A stretch of DNA of 64,000 bases from CAYJBH01 sp964368625 (GTDB taxonomy: Bacteria; Bacillota; Clostridia; Oscillospirales; Ruminococcaceae). Made by a program: the position numbers and the translations under genes. The notes below the pieces were generated by a model. It saw only the letters and a list, made by a program, of their open reading frames with translations, was not told the origin of the DNA and made no database searches. The DNA is taken from contig CAYJBH010000003.1 in the NCBI GenBank assembly GCA_964368625.1, positions 1 through 64,000 on the forward strand, read 5' to 3'. Of the stretch, positions 26,669-34,272 are shown in pieces (positions within the stretch are counted from its first letter, which is position 1; each line of letters opens with the position of its first letter).

Positions 26669-27865
26669 ATGAAAATTGGAAAAGTTTTAATGGCAATATT
26701 AGTATCTTTAAGCATGATACTTTCGTCCTGTTCGCAGTCGGTTGATACAGTTGACTCACAGGGTACTTCGTTTGGGGAAACAGAAACAGAAAAGATAAAG
26801 ATAATTGCTACAACATTTCCAATATACGATTGGATGAGAGAGATAATAAAGGATGATTCAAACAATATAGAGCTTTCCTTGTTGATCGACACCGGTGTTG
26901 ATCTTCATAGTTACCAACCAACAACCGAAGACATTGCAAACATTTCAAATGCAGATTTATTTGTATATAACGGTGGCGATTCCGATGGATGGGTAAATGA
27001 AGTTGTAGTCCAAGCGATGAACCAAGAAATTGTAACGGTTAGCCTTATGGATACTCTTGCTGATTTAGTAGTTAAGGAAGAAACAATGGAAGGTATGCAG
27101 CAATCTGAACATGCACATGATCATGCCGACGAAGATGAACACGCCCATGCCGACGAAGATGAGCACGTCCATGCCGACGAAGATGAGCACGCCCATGCCG
27201 ACGAAGATGAGCACGCCCATACTGACGAAGATGAGCACGCCCATGCCGACGAAGATGAACACGCCCATGCTGACGAAGACGAGCATAACCACGCCGATGA
27301 AGATAGTGCTGAAGAGGGCACAACTGGGCATGATGATGAGCATATCTGGCTTTCGCTAGAAAATGCAGTAGAAGTTTGCAAGATTCTCGAAGATACATTG
27401 TCTCAAATCGATCCTGAAAATGCCGATGCCTTTAGTGCAAATACCGAAAACTATATTTCTGAATTGATGGCATTAGATGATGAATATGTTGACGCTTTAG
27501 CAACGGTAAGTAGAGACACATTATTATTTGCCGATAGATTCCCTTTTAGATATATGTTAGACGATTATGATATATCATACTACGCAGCATTTCCCGGTTG
27601 TTCTGCAGAAACCGAGGCAAGCTTTGAAACTATTACCTTTTTGTCACAAAAGGTTGATGAGCTGGATATAAATAATGTTTTGATTACAGATGGCGCAGAC
27701 GATGCAATTGCTAACACTATTATTGCAGCCAGTACAGATAAAGATGCAAATATATTGATCTTAGATTCACTGCAATCGATTAACGCAGAAGATATAGAAG
27801 GCGGCGCAACATATCTTTCGGTAATGCGTGATAATCTAGAAATATTAAAAACAGCTTTAAGTTAG
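26669..27865 (+). CDS. znuA: Zinc/metal ABC transporter substrate-binding lipoprotein
   Basis: A 398-residue lipoprotein of the A-1 (ZnuA/AdcA) cluster that captures Zn2+ outside the cell for ZnuBC. The signal peptide ends in the lipobox LSSC at about Cys18. Metal-ligand regions include DLHSYQPTTEDI and DEHIWLSLENA. Between them (residues 148-222) lies a His/Asp/Glu-rich insert with eight 8-residue units of the type HAHADEDE, a zinc-collecting loop common in this family but rarely so regular. The C-terminal lobe ends with EGGATYLSVMRDNLEIL. The ATG at 26669 has AGGAG upstream, 17 bp after the regulator's stop. It is cotranscribed with znuC and znuB. Confidence 0.93.
   Translation: MKIGKVLMAILVSLSMILSSCSQSVDTVDSQGTSFGETETEKIKIIATTFPIYDWMREIIKDDSNNIELSLLIDTGVDLHSYQPTTEDIANISNADLFVYNGGDSDGWVNEVVVQAMNQEIVTVSLMDTLADLVVKEETMEGMQQSEHAHDHADEDEHAHADEDEHVHADEDEHAHADEDEHAHTDEDEHAHADEDEHAHADEDEHNHADEDSAEEGTTGHDDEHIWLSLENAVEVCKILEDTLSQIDPENADAFSANTENYISELMALDDEYVDALATVSRDTLLFADRFPFRYMLDDYDISYYAAFPGCSAETEASFETITFLSQKVDELDINNVLITDGADDAIANTIIAASTDKDANILILDSLQSINAEDIEGGATYLSVMRDNLEILKTALS
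27116..27307 (+). repeat. Eight 24-bp tandem repeats encoding a His-rich metal-binding loop
   Basis: Eight consecutive 24-bp units within znuA encode H-x-H-x-D-E-D-E (variants HDHADEDE, HAHADEDE, HVHADEDE, HAHTDEDE, HNHADEDS). Several units differ by only one or two bases, so copy number could vary by slippage. It is a coding repeat, not a CRISPR array: there are no spacers. Confidence 0.95.
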
Positions 27866-27875
27866 GATATTATTA

Positions 27876-28562
27876 ATGAAACAGTTTGTTTGCGAAAATC
27901 TTGCCATTGGCTATGACGGAAATGTTGTGCAAAGTAATATTAACCTTGAGATAGATAAAGCCGACTATCTTTGTATAGTTGGTAGAAACGGAGCAGGTAA
28001 AAGTACTCTAATAAAAACAATATTGGGTCTCATTCCGCCAATTTCCGGAAAAATGGTTTTAGGTGATAACCTTAAGTCGGTAGATATAGGCTACCTGCCG
28101 CAACAAACTCAGATACAAAAGGATTTTCCGGCATCGGTATGGGAGGTTGTACTATCGGGATGCATCAATAAACATGGAATGAGATGTTTCTATAATAGGG
28201 AAGAAAAGGAAAAAGCAATACAACTTCTTGAAAAAATAGGAATATTAGAACTAAAAAATAAGAGTTATAGTAAATTATCGGGTGGTCAACAACAGCGGGT
28301 GTTGCTGGTAAGAGCTTTGTGTGCAACCAACAAAGTTTTGCTTCTCGATGAACCGATGGCGGGACTTGATACAGAATCGGTAAAAGAGCTTTATGAAACG
28401 GTGAAAAAGCTTAACAACGAAGGAACAACTATAATAATGATAACACATGAGATAGAGAATGCGCTTCCCTATGCAAATTTTGTACTAAATATGGATGAAA
28501 ATGCAGTGTTTATGAAAAAAGAGGAATACATCTCTATGATAAAGGATATAGTTAATGAATGA
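27876..28562 (+). CDS. znuC: Zinc ABC transporter ATP-binding protein
   Basis: A 228-residue cytoplasmic ATPase that powers zinc import with ZnuB. All ABC motifs are present: Walker A GRNGAGKST (36-44), Q-loop YLPQQTQ, signature LSGGQQQR (134-141), Walker B VLLLDEP (154-160) and the switch His in MITHE. Ten bases separate it from znuA, and its end overlaps the znuB start by 8 bases, so the genes are coupled. The metal specificity is inferred from the His-rich znuA and the Fur-type regulator in the same operon; manganese cannot be excluded. Confidence 0.93.
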   Translation: MKQFVCENLAIGYDGNVVQSNINLEIDKADYLCIVGRNGAGKSTLIKTILGLIPPISGKMVLGDNLKSVDIGYLPQQTQIQKDFPASVWEVVLSGCINKHGMRCFYNREEKEKAIQLLEKIGILELKNKSYSKLSGGQQQRVLLVRALCATNKVLLLDEPMAGLDTESVKELYETVKKLNNEGTTIIMITHEIENALPYANFVLNMDENAVFMKKEEYISMIKDIVNE

Positions 28563-29400
28563 TATAGTTAAGGACTTAACCCTCTATTTTTCCTATGAAT
28601 TTGTTATTTATGCCTTTATTGTAGGTGTGTTAATTGCCCTGTGCTCCTCCTTGTTAGGCGCAACGCTGGTATTAAAAAGGTTCTCATATATTGGCGACGG
28701 TCTATCGCATATAGCTTTTGGTGCGATAGCCATTGCATCAATACTAAGGGTTGCCAATGTTAATTTTTTGGTGTTTCCGATTACAGCTCTTTGTGCAGTG
28801 TTACTTCTTCATATAGGACAAAATACTAAGATAAACGGAGATGCGGCGATAGCTATGATGTCGGTAGGCTCGCTAGCTATAGGTTATCTGCTACTTAACA
28901 TATTCCCTGTGTCTACCAATCTTGCCGGTGATGTTTGCACAACACTGTTTGGTTCAACATCAATCCTTACCCTTACCATAGTTGATGTACTTATATGTGC
29001 TATTTTATCTCTATTCGTTATTGCGGTGTTTATTATTTACTATAACAAGATATTTAGCATTACCTTCGACGAGGTATTTGCAAAGGCAACCGGAGTTAAG
29101 GTTAAAAGATATAATTTTATTCTGGCAGTAACGATAGCGGCGGTAATTGTTATAGCAATGAACTTAGTGGGTTCCTTGCTGATTTCTGCACTTGTTGTTT
29201 TTCCGGCACTATCTTCTATGAGGGTTTTTGGAAGCTTTAAATCTGTTATAATATCCTCTGCAATAATTTCGGTATTCTGTGCCGTTTGTGGAATTTTGGT
29301 TTCTATACTGCTAGGTACACCGGTAGGTTCAACAATTGTTGTTGCTAATATAGCAATTTTTGGTATTGCCTGTGTTGCAAAACGTATTATTAGGGTTTAG
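28555..29400 (+). CDS. znuB: Zinc ABC transporter permease
   Basis: A 281-residue integral membrane protein of the ABC-3 family with eight or nine hydrophobic helices. Family signatures include CSSLLGATLVLKRFSYIGDG, DGLSHIAFGA, and AMNLVGSLLISALVVFPALS, the segment that contacts the ATPase. It forms the channel for the metal delivered by ZnuA. The start overlaps znuC. The next gene begins one base after its stop. Confidence 0.93.
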   Translation: MNDIVKDLTLYFSYEFVIYAFIVGVLIALCSSLLGATLVLKRFSYIGDGLSHIAFGAIAIASILRVANVNFLVFPITALCAVLLLHIGQNTKINGDAAIAMMSVGSLAIGYLLLNIFPVSTNLAGDVCTTLFGSTSILTLTIVDVLICAILSLFVIAVFIIYYNKIFSITFDEVFAKATGVKVKRYNFILAVTIAAVIVIAMNLVGSLLISALVVFPALSSMRVFGSFKSVIISSAIISVFCAVCGILVSILLGTPVGSTIVVANIAIFGIACVAKRIIRV

Positions 29401-29401
29401 T

Positions 29402-29818
29402 ATGATGAAAAAATTAATGATATTAATTCTGTGTATAACTATGTCCGCCTGTGGTGAACAGGCGGACATAGCGCAGGGTGATAACAACACAATAGATATA
29501 GATCTAACCGAGATGAGCAGTACTATGGTTTATTCTCAGGTGTACGACATGATGATGGATCCTGCTGAATATGCCGGAATGAGCATCAAGGTTTTCGGTA
29601 CATTCTATTCAGAGTATTATGAAATAACCGATACCACCTATAACTTTGTAATAATAAACGACGCTACGGGGTGTTGTCCTCAAGGGATTGAATTTATAAG
29701 TACATCCAGCGAAGAAATGCCGGAGCAAGGTTCTAAAATAACAATGGTAGGTGTCTTTGACACCTACCAAGAGGGTAATAACCAGTATTACAGAATAACT
29801 ACCGAGGAACTATTATGA
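29402..29818 (+). CDS. Small exported lipoprotein of the zinc operon, CCxQG motif
   Basis: A 138-residue predicted lipoprotein: signal peptide MMKKLMILILCITMSAC with the lipidated Cys at about residue 17. The mature part is acidic, then has repeated beta-strand-like segments (MSIKVFGTFYSEYYEI, YNFVIINDATGCCPQGIEFI, SKITMVGVFDTYQE), like a small OB-type barrel. The pair of Cys in GCCPQG could bind metal. The family is not named as far as I can recall; its place as fifth gene of the zinc operon suggests a role in metal handling. Two perfect hairpins lie within the gene (29439-29471 and 29745-29769). ATG codons at 29402 and 29405 are both possible. The 3' end overlaps the convergent gene by 6 bases. 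Confidence 0.8.
   Translation: MMKKLMILILCITMSACGEQADIAQGDNNTIDIDLTEMSSTMVYSQVYDMMMDPAEYAGMSIKVFGTFYSEYYEITDTTYNFVIINDATGCCPQGIEFISTSSEEMPEQGSKITMVGVFDTYQEGNNQYYRITTEELL
29439..29471 (+). repeat. Perfect 14-bp hairpin at the lipobox codons
   Basis: CTATGTCCGCCTGT (29439-29452) pairs exactly with ACAGGCGGACATAG (29458-29471) over a 5-base loop. It lies about 37 bases into the lipoprotein coding region and covers the codons for the lipidated Cys. It has no following U-run. Confidence 0.9.
29745..29769 (+). repeat. Perfect 11-bp hairpin with 3-base loop inside the lipoprotein gene
   Basis: TGGTAGGTGTC (29745-29755) pairs with GACACCTACCA (29759-29769) over TTT. It is wholly within the coding frame (encoding MVGVFDTYQ), about 50 bases before the stop codon. 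There is no U-run after it. Confidence 0.88.
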
Positions 29819-30325
29819 TACCGGCTCAAGTATGCTAGAACCAAAATCATCCGCATACTGTTCGCAATAGATTGAAACAGCGTTGAAAGTTCCAACATCA
29901 TCCATCGTTAGCTTGAGGGTTGCATCTTGTTGCACACCCTCAATTTTTTCGCTTATTAGGGCAACTCTCTCAAATGCCCCATTTTCAGACTTATTACCTA
30001 CAGCGATATAAACATCAGGAGCTCTTCCATCATAGTTGAAATTTAAAACCTCAACCGAGTTATCACTATAGATGCTTATGGTAGCAGATGACTCATGTTC
30101 ACCGTTCTCTATAACGGCAGAACTAACTAAACTTACCTCTTCAGCTACCGGCGAAGTTGTTGAATCTGCAGAAGGGTTTTCATTTTCGCTTCCGGTTGAT
30201 GTGACTTGTGAAACAGAGGTCATAGGCTCAGACGAAGAGATAGAAATATCACTTCCTTGTGCTATATTATTAGTACAGGAAACAAATAAGGTGCATAGGG
30301 AAAAAACAATCAGCAGATGCTTCAT
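29813..30325 (-). CDS. DM13-domain lipoprotein
   Basis: A 170-residue predicted lipoprotein. The signal peptide ends in the lipobox FVSC (Cys about 17); a Ser/Thr/Glu-rich linker runs to about residue 75. The remainder is a DM13 domain with its typical blocks VEVLNFNYDGRAPDVYIAVG and VSIYCEQYADDFGSSIL, including the conserved Cys before the Glu. DM13 domains have been proposed to take part in redox or adhesive functions; the role here is unknown. GGAGAA precedes the ATG. It overlaps the convergent lipoprotein gene by 6 bases and is downstream of the symporter gene on the same strand. Confidence 0.82.
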   Translation of the reverse strand: MKHLLIVFSLCTLFVSCTNNIAQGSDISISSSEPMTSVSQVTSTGSENENPSADSTTSPVAEEVSLVSSAVIENGEHESSATISIYSDNSVEVLNFNYDGRAPDVYIAVGNKSENGAFERVALISEKIEGVQQDATLKLTMDDVGTFNAVSIYCEQYADDFGSSILEPVS

Positions 30326-30344
30326 GAGTTTGTTCTCCGTAAAC

Positions 30345-31700
30345 TTAGCTTAAACCAACACCAAGAACCAAGGTGTAGAACAATATGATTGCGAGAACTA
30401 TTGGGCAGATATATTTAATTGAGATTGTAAAAAATCCTTTAAGGGCAAATTTAAATTTGCCACCCTGCTCAATTTCTTCTATAGCGTTTTCAGGTTTCCA
30501 AATAAAACCAACAAAGATGGATGTCAACAGTGCTCCAAGTGGTAGTGCAAGGTTATCGGTAAACCATTCCATTAGGTTTCCAAGAGAAATGCTTCCAGCC
30601 TCGGTAAACCAGGGAATGTTTAAGGCAACAGCACCCTGCGACAGTGAGTATCCAACCCCAACAATAAAGGCGAGAGCGCCAATAATTATTGTAGCTTTAA
30701 CACGTGATATTTTAAACTCTTCCGAGGTGTAGGCAACGGTTCCTTCAATAATGGAGATAGCGCTCGTAAATGCAGCAAAGAATAATAATATAAAAAAGAG
30801 TAGTCCAAAGAATATACCAAAGGGCATCTCTTCAAAAACAGCCGGAAGGGCAATAAAAGCAAATCCAGCGCCTTTACCCATATCAGTGCCGGTTGCGGTT
30901 ACAGCCGGGATAATGGCAAAAGCGGCAAGTAGTGCAACAGCTGTATCAATTGCACAGATAGATGCGGTGCTCTTAGCTAGGTTATCCTCTTTTGATAGGT
31001 AGGAACCATAGGTAATCATTATGCTCATTCCCAGTGATAAAGAGAAGAAAGCCTGCCCCATAGCAACCACTACCGATTGCATTGTAAGAGCCGAAACATC
31101 AAAGCTTAACATAAATGCAAGCCCCTCATTTGCACCCTCAAGAGTTAATGAGCGAATTGTAATTGCTACCAATATAACAAGTAATAATGGCATTAAAAAT
31201 TTAGTAACCTTTTCAATACCACCGGATACACCTCTAATTATAACTAATAGTGATAGAACTAGGAATATTAGCTGCCATACGATAGGAGCAAAACCAGAGC
31301 CGATTAGGTTTATAAAATAATTCTCATATCCGCCGCTAAATGCTGCTCCGGTAATATACTCAAATATATATTTCATAACCCAACCACCTACAACACAGTA
31401 GTAGGAGGCGATAATAAATGCAGTAAATACCCCTAGTTTACCAATGAAAGTAAATCTTTTATCAATATCTCTAAAAGCAGCCGCAATATTCTTTTGGGAG
31501 TGACGTCCGAGTGTGAGCTCTGCAAGCATAACCGAGAAGCCGACTGCAGCAATTATAAGAAGATAGATTACAATAAATGCACCACCGCCGTTTTCTGCAA
31601 CCTTACCCGGAAATTTCCAGATGTTACCTAGGCCGACAGCAGAGCCGGCAGCCGCAAGTATGAACCCAAAATTACTTGCCCATTGTTCTCGTTTTTTCAT
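30345..31700 (-). CDS. Neurotransmitter:sodium symporter (NSS/SNF) family transporter
   Basis: A 451-residue secondary transporter that should import an amino acid or related amine with Na+. It has about eleven or twelve membrane helices with the LeuT-fold features: FILAAAGSAVGLGNIWKFP at helix 1 (unwound substrate/Na+ site), AFFSLSLGMSIMITYGSY at helix 6, and IIEGTVAYTSEEFKISR. The substrate cannot be given from sequence; relatives carry tryptophan, tyrosine, leucine or alanine. GAGG lies 6 bases before the ATG. The DM13 lipoprotein gene begins 19 bp downstream on the same strand and may be cotranscribed. Confidence 0.93.
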   Translation of the reverse strand: MKKREQWASNFGFILAAAGSAVGLGNIWKFPGKVAENGGGAFIVIYLLIIAAVGFSVMLAELTLGRHSQKNIAAAFRDIDKRFTFIGKLGVFTAFIIASYYCVVGGWVMKYIFEYITGAAFSGGYENYFINLIGSGFAPIVWQLIFLVLSLLVIIRGVSGGIEKVTKFLMPLLLVILVAITIRSLTLEGANEGLAFMLSFDVSALTMQSVVVAMGQAFFSLSLGMSIMITYGSYLSKEDNLAKSTASICAIDTAVALLAAFAIIPAVTATGTDMGKGAGFAFIALPAVFEEMPFGIFFGLLFFILLFFAAFTSAISIIEGTVAYTSEEFKISRVKATIIIGALAFIVGVGYSLSQGAVALNIPWFTEAGSISLGNLMEWFTDNLALPLGALLTSIFVGFIWKPENAIEEIEQGGKFKFALKGFFTISIKYICPIVLAIILFYTLVLGVGLS

Positions 31701-31762
31701 TTAAAACCTCTATTGTTGTTGTTTATATTAAATAAGCTAATCACGGTAGATGTAAACGGTTA

Positions 31763-32356
31763 CTATTCACCCGTAATACTTATCACTGCATCTTTATCAT
31801 TTAGAAAACTATGTTCTGTTCTAAAGATATATGATTCTCCATCAAACTCAACCTCTATAATATACGGCATGCAATCATATATTCTTAAAAAATCATCACA
31901 ATCAAAGCTACTGTCATAATAGTTTAGTATACAAGACAACAAGGTACAATGTGTTGCTATAATTATAGTGCAATCAGAATTAACATCCAAAATATCATGT
32001 AAAGCCCAGATGCTTCTTTTTTGAACCATGTTAATCGACTCGCCATGAGGTTCGCTAAAATCTTTATTTGCCCAACGCTTAAAAATTAGCTCTCTTTTAT
32101 TACCGCCAACACCTTTCTGGCGATCACGAAAACGCTCATCAATAATTATGTTCTTGTTAAAGTGCTTGGCTGTTGAGCTTATAGTTTGAACGCTTCTTTT
32201 ATAAGGGCTGCTGTAAATATAATCAATGGGAAGCCCTTTGAAAAAGTTAAGCACCTTACCGCTGCTTCTAATCCCTTCTCTTGAAAGCGGACACATCTTT
32301 TCGGCCATTTTAGAGCTTTTGGGTTGCGCATGTAGAACAAAATACACCTTAGCCAT
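31763..32356 (-). CDS. Histidine phosphatase-like protein with altered catalytic signature
   Basis: A 197-residue paralogue of the protein encoded at 578-1147. The superfamily signature RHG/RHAE is LHAQ here (Leu8-His9-Ala-Gln): the codon is CTA, so the phosphate-binding Arg is replaced by Leu while the acceptor His is kept. The second Arg in SSPYKRS and the second His in IATHCTLLS are retained. The C-terminal block NYYDSSFDCDDFLRI matches NYFDNSFGYNEFTKI of the paralogue. Activity is probably reduced or lost, or the fold may bind a ligand without hydrolysis. No disrupting stop is present, so it is maintained as a gene. It follows the symporter promoter region and reads on the same strand. 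Confidence 0.8.
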   Translation of the reverse strand: MAKVYFVLHAQPKSSKMAEKMCPLSREGIRSSGKVLNFFKGLPIDYIYSSPYKRSVQTISSTAKHFNKNIIIDERFRDRQKGVGGNKRELIFKRWANKDFSEPHGESINMVQKRSIWALHDILDVNSDCTIIIATHCTLLSCILNYYDSSFDCDDFLRIYDCMPYIIEVEFDGESYIFRTEHSFLNDKDAVISITGE

Positions 32357-32500
32357 ATAACCTCTGATTACGATGGTTAAAGATATTATACCAAAAATAT
32401 GCTAATTGGTCAAATCAAAAATACCGCTAAAAGAGCTGCTTTTTTTGTAATATTTAATAAAAAATAAACAAAATACTTAACAATTGATAATAATTTTAAT

Positions 32501-32824
32501 CTAAAATAAATGCTGTATCAACATCATATAGCAAATGGTCCCACAGCCAATGCTAAGCAAAATATTCTTTTTCCATCGATGGAGTATGGTGATAAGAACA
32601 ATAGCAATAAATTCGGGGATACCATGGTATGTGCTGAAGAAGGCATCCCTTAAACAGTAAACAATCAATAGTCCCATAACTGCATATGGGAGAACCGAGG
32701 CCAAATATCGAATATATTTGGGCGGTTCTTTAGAGGATGGGAACAGAATAAATGGGAGAAATCGGGTGAGCATAGTTCCGAGTACAATTGAGGCGATTGT
32801 TATGATTTGTTGTGTTAAGGTCAT
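32501..32824 (-). CDS. azlD: Branched-chain amino acid exporter small subunit AzlD-like
   Basis: A 107-residue protein with four hydrophobic segments and the AzlD pattern TMLTRFLPFILFP near the N-terminus, followed by PKYIRYLASVLPYAVMGLLIVY. Together with AzlC it exports branched-chain amino acids and analogues in Bacillus and Corynebacterium (BrnFE). The start overlaps the azlC stop by 4 bases, which indicates translational coupling. The ilv-leu operon about 24 kb away makes the same amino acids, but there is no direct linkage. Confidence 0.88.
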   Translation of the reverse strand: MTLTQQIITIASIVLGTMLTRFLPFILFPSSKEPPKYIRYLASVLPYAVMGLLIVYCLRDAFFSTYHGIPEFIAIVLITILHRWKKNILLSIGCGTICYMMLIQHLF

Positions 32825-33504
32825 TTTTCACCAACCTTGTTTTCCATGAAAATAAAACAAACAACAATGCCAACCATTGCAGGAATTAAAAAGTTATCAC
32901 TGCCGAATACAAAGAGGCAGATAAATGAGGAGAAAAGCCCAACTAGTGCAGAGGAGTGATTTTTATTAGCCTCCCACTGATCCAGAAATAAAACAACAAA
33001 CAAGGCAGTCATAACAAACTCAATGCCTTCAGTGTTAAAAGTAATGAAGTGGCCAAGTAATCCGCCTAAGGTGGCGCCGAAAACCCAGTATAAGTGATTA
33101 AGAAGTGTAACAAAAAACATAAACCAACCCTTATCAACATCCCTAGGAGGAGTAACAGTGCAGTTGATAGAAAAGGATTCATCACACATTCCAAATATAA
33201 GATAAATTTTCTTTAGCCCAACGTTGTTGTATTTATCCAACATAGAAACACCATAAAAAATATGGCGAGCGTTAACCATAAGTGTAAGTAAAAAAGCTTG
33301 TATGGGATTAAAAGAGCCTATTAATAGATTAGCGGCAATAAACTCCATAGATCCTGCAAATATCAACAAACTCATTATCATAGGATACAAAAAAGAAAAC
33401 CCTAAGCTGTTCATAAAAAAGCCATAGGATAGCCCTAAAAACAAGAAACCAAAACATATAGGAAGAGTAAGCGGCAAAGCCGCCTTAAAAGCATTAAACT
33501 TCAT
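32821..33504 (-). CDS. azlC: Branched-chain amino acid exporter large subunit AzlC-like
   Basis: A 227-residue membrane protein of the AzlC/BrnF family with about seven or eight helices. Family features are AALPLTLPICFGFLFLGLSYG at the start, SLLIFAGSMEFIAANL, NARHIFYGVSML and the later DESFSIN. I chose the ATG at 33504 because it matches the family N-terminus. There is no good ribosome binding site in front of it, only TTTGG before a T-run, and the upstream bases belong to 40-bp tandem repeats. The open frame continues through the repeats but codes for a Phe/Leu/Lys-rich string with no family likeness. Confidence 0.87.
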   Translation of the reverse strand: MKFNAFKAALPLTLPICFGFLFLGLSYGFFMNSLGFSFLYPMIMSLLIFAGSMEFIAANLLIGSFNPIQAFLLTLMVNARHIFYGVSMLDKYNNVGLKKIYLIFGMCDESFSINCTVTPPRDVDKGWFMFFVTLLNHLYWVFGATLGGLLGHFITFNTEGIEFVMTALFVVLFLDQWEANKNHSSALVGLFSSFICLFVFGSDNFLIPAMVGIVVCFIFMENKVGEK

Positions 33505-33510
33505 AAAAAA

Positions 33511-33630
33511 CCAAAGAAAAAGCGCCTTATTGAGCAAAGCGAAAAAACAGCCAAAGAAAAAGCGCCTTTTGAGCAAAGCGAAAAAAACAGCCAAAGAAAA
33601 AGCGTCTTTTTGAGCAAAGCGAAAAAACAG
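33511..33630. repeat. Three 40-bp tandem direct repeats upstream of azlC
   Basis: Units at 33511-33550, 33551-33590 and 33591-33630 all begin CCAAAGAAAAAGCG and end GCGAAAAAACAG or close to it, differing at only a few bases. The array ends 6 bp before the azlC start codon. It makes up the leader of azlC, where a ribosome binding site should be. The rest of 33631-33782 shows no gene. Confidence 0.92.
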
Positions 33631-33782
33631 CCTACAAAAAGGGTGAGGGGCTTTGTTGTATGTACCCGCAAAAAGGTAAAGAGAGGGAATATGGGAGTAG
33701 TGGCGCGTTTACAAGCCACCCCATATGAGTGAACGCTTTTTGCGGCATAACGAGGAGCGACGAAACGGATGAACGACGATTT

Positions 33783-33822
33783 TAATAAAAAATCGTCGCG
33801 AACATAGTGTAGTCCGCGACGA
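33783..33822 (-). terminator. Intrinsic terminator after tRNA-Arg
   Basis: On the minus strand TCGTCGCG (33822-33815) pairs with CGCGACGA (33800-33793) and is followed by TTTTTTATT. It lies immediately after the encoded CCA end of the tRNA, so the tRNA is the last product of its transcript. Confidence 0.9.
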
Positions 33823-33823
33823 G

Positions 33824-33900
<77 letters not shown>

Positions 33901-33917
33901 GTGTTTTTTATTAAATT

Positions 33918-34181
33918 CTAGTCGCGTGAAACATACTCTTCGTCTAGGATTGTATACATTTCCCTAGCTGCATCCTTTCGAACATTATCCTCAACGCGGT
34001 CAACCCTAACGGTAATTTTGCGATTACCAAAGGTTATTTCAATTACATCATCAACCTTTACCTGATAACCGGCTTTAACAACCCTATCGTTAACCGAGAT
34101 ACGTCCTACATCTGCAACCTCATTGGCAACACTACGACGTTTAATGAGTCTTGTTATTTTGAGATATTTGTCAATGCGCAT
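33918..34181 (-). CDS. rqcP: S4-domain RNA-binding protein RqcP (YabO)
   Basis: An 87-residue S4 RNA-binding protein. RqcP works with RqcH in ribosome-associated quality control, helping to add C-terminal alanine tails on stalled 50S subunits. The S4 motif MRIDKYLKITRLIKRRSVANE followed by GRISVNDRVVKAGYQVKVDD is complete. AAGGA lies about 10 bases before the ATG. In Bacillus it sits in yabM-mazG-yabO-yabP-yabQ-divIC. Here the upstream part of the cluster is preserved (with hup inserted, as in many Clostridia), but yabP, yabQ and divIC do not follow; a tRNA does. Confidence 0.92.
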   Translation of the reverse strand: MRIDKYLKITRLIKRRSVANEVADVGRISVNDRVVKAGYQVKVDDVIEITFGNRKITVRVDRVEDNVRKDAAREMYTILDEEYVSRD

Positions 34182-34214
34182 TATCGGTTAATCCTTATAA
34201 AATTGCTAAATCAT

Positions 34215-34260
34215 GATTTAAGGACTTTATCTAAAACGAAATGGATAAAGTCCTTAAATA
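34215..34260. repeat. 16-bp hairpin between hup and rqcP
   Basis: ATTTAAGGACTTTATC (34216-34231) pairs perfectly with GATAAAGTCCTTAAAT (34244-34259) over a 12-base loop. It lies between the hup stop and the rqcP start. There is no clean U-run on the minus strand, so it may reduce read-through from the highly expressed hup gene or protect the 3' end of its mRNA. Confidence 0.85.
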
Positions 34261-34272
34261 AACAGACTAAAA

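Noticed and set aside
27116..27307. Regular 24-bp repeats that could suggest a CRISPR array or minisatellite
   Set aside because: The units are contiguous with no spacers and encode an in-frame His/Asp/Glu loop of ZnuA.
27072..27398. Frames on both strands opposite the znuA repeats (His/Arg-rich, Val/Gly/Met-rich)
   Set aside because: Produced by the repeat in other frames; no independent coding evidence.
33501..33719. Phe/Leu-rich open frame through the 40-bp repeats
   Set aside because: It exists because 40-bp units preserve open frames; it has no family similarity and no ribosome binding site.
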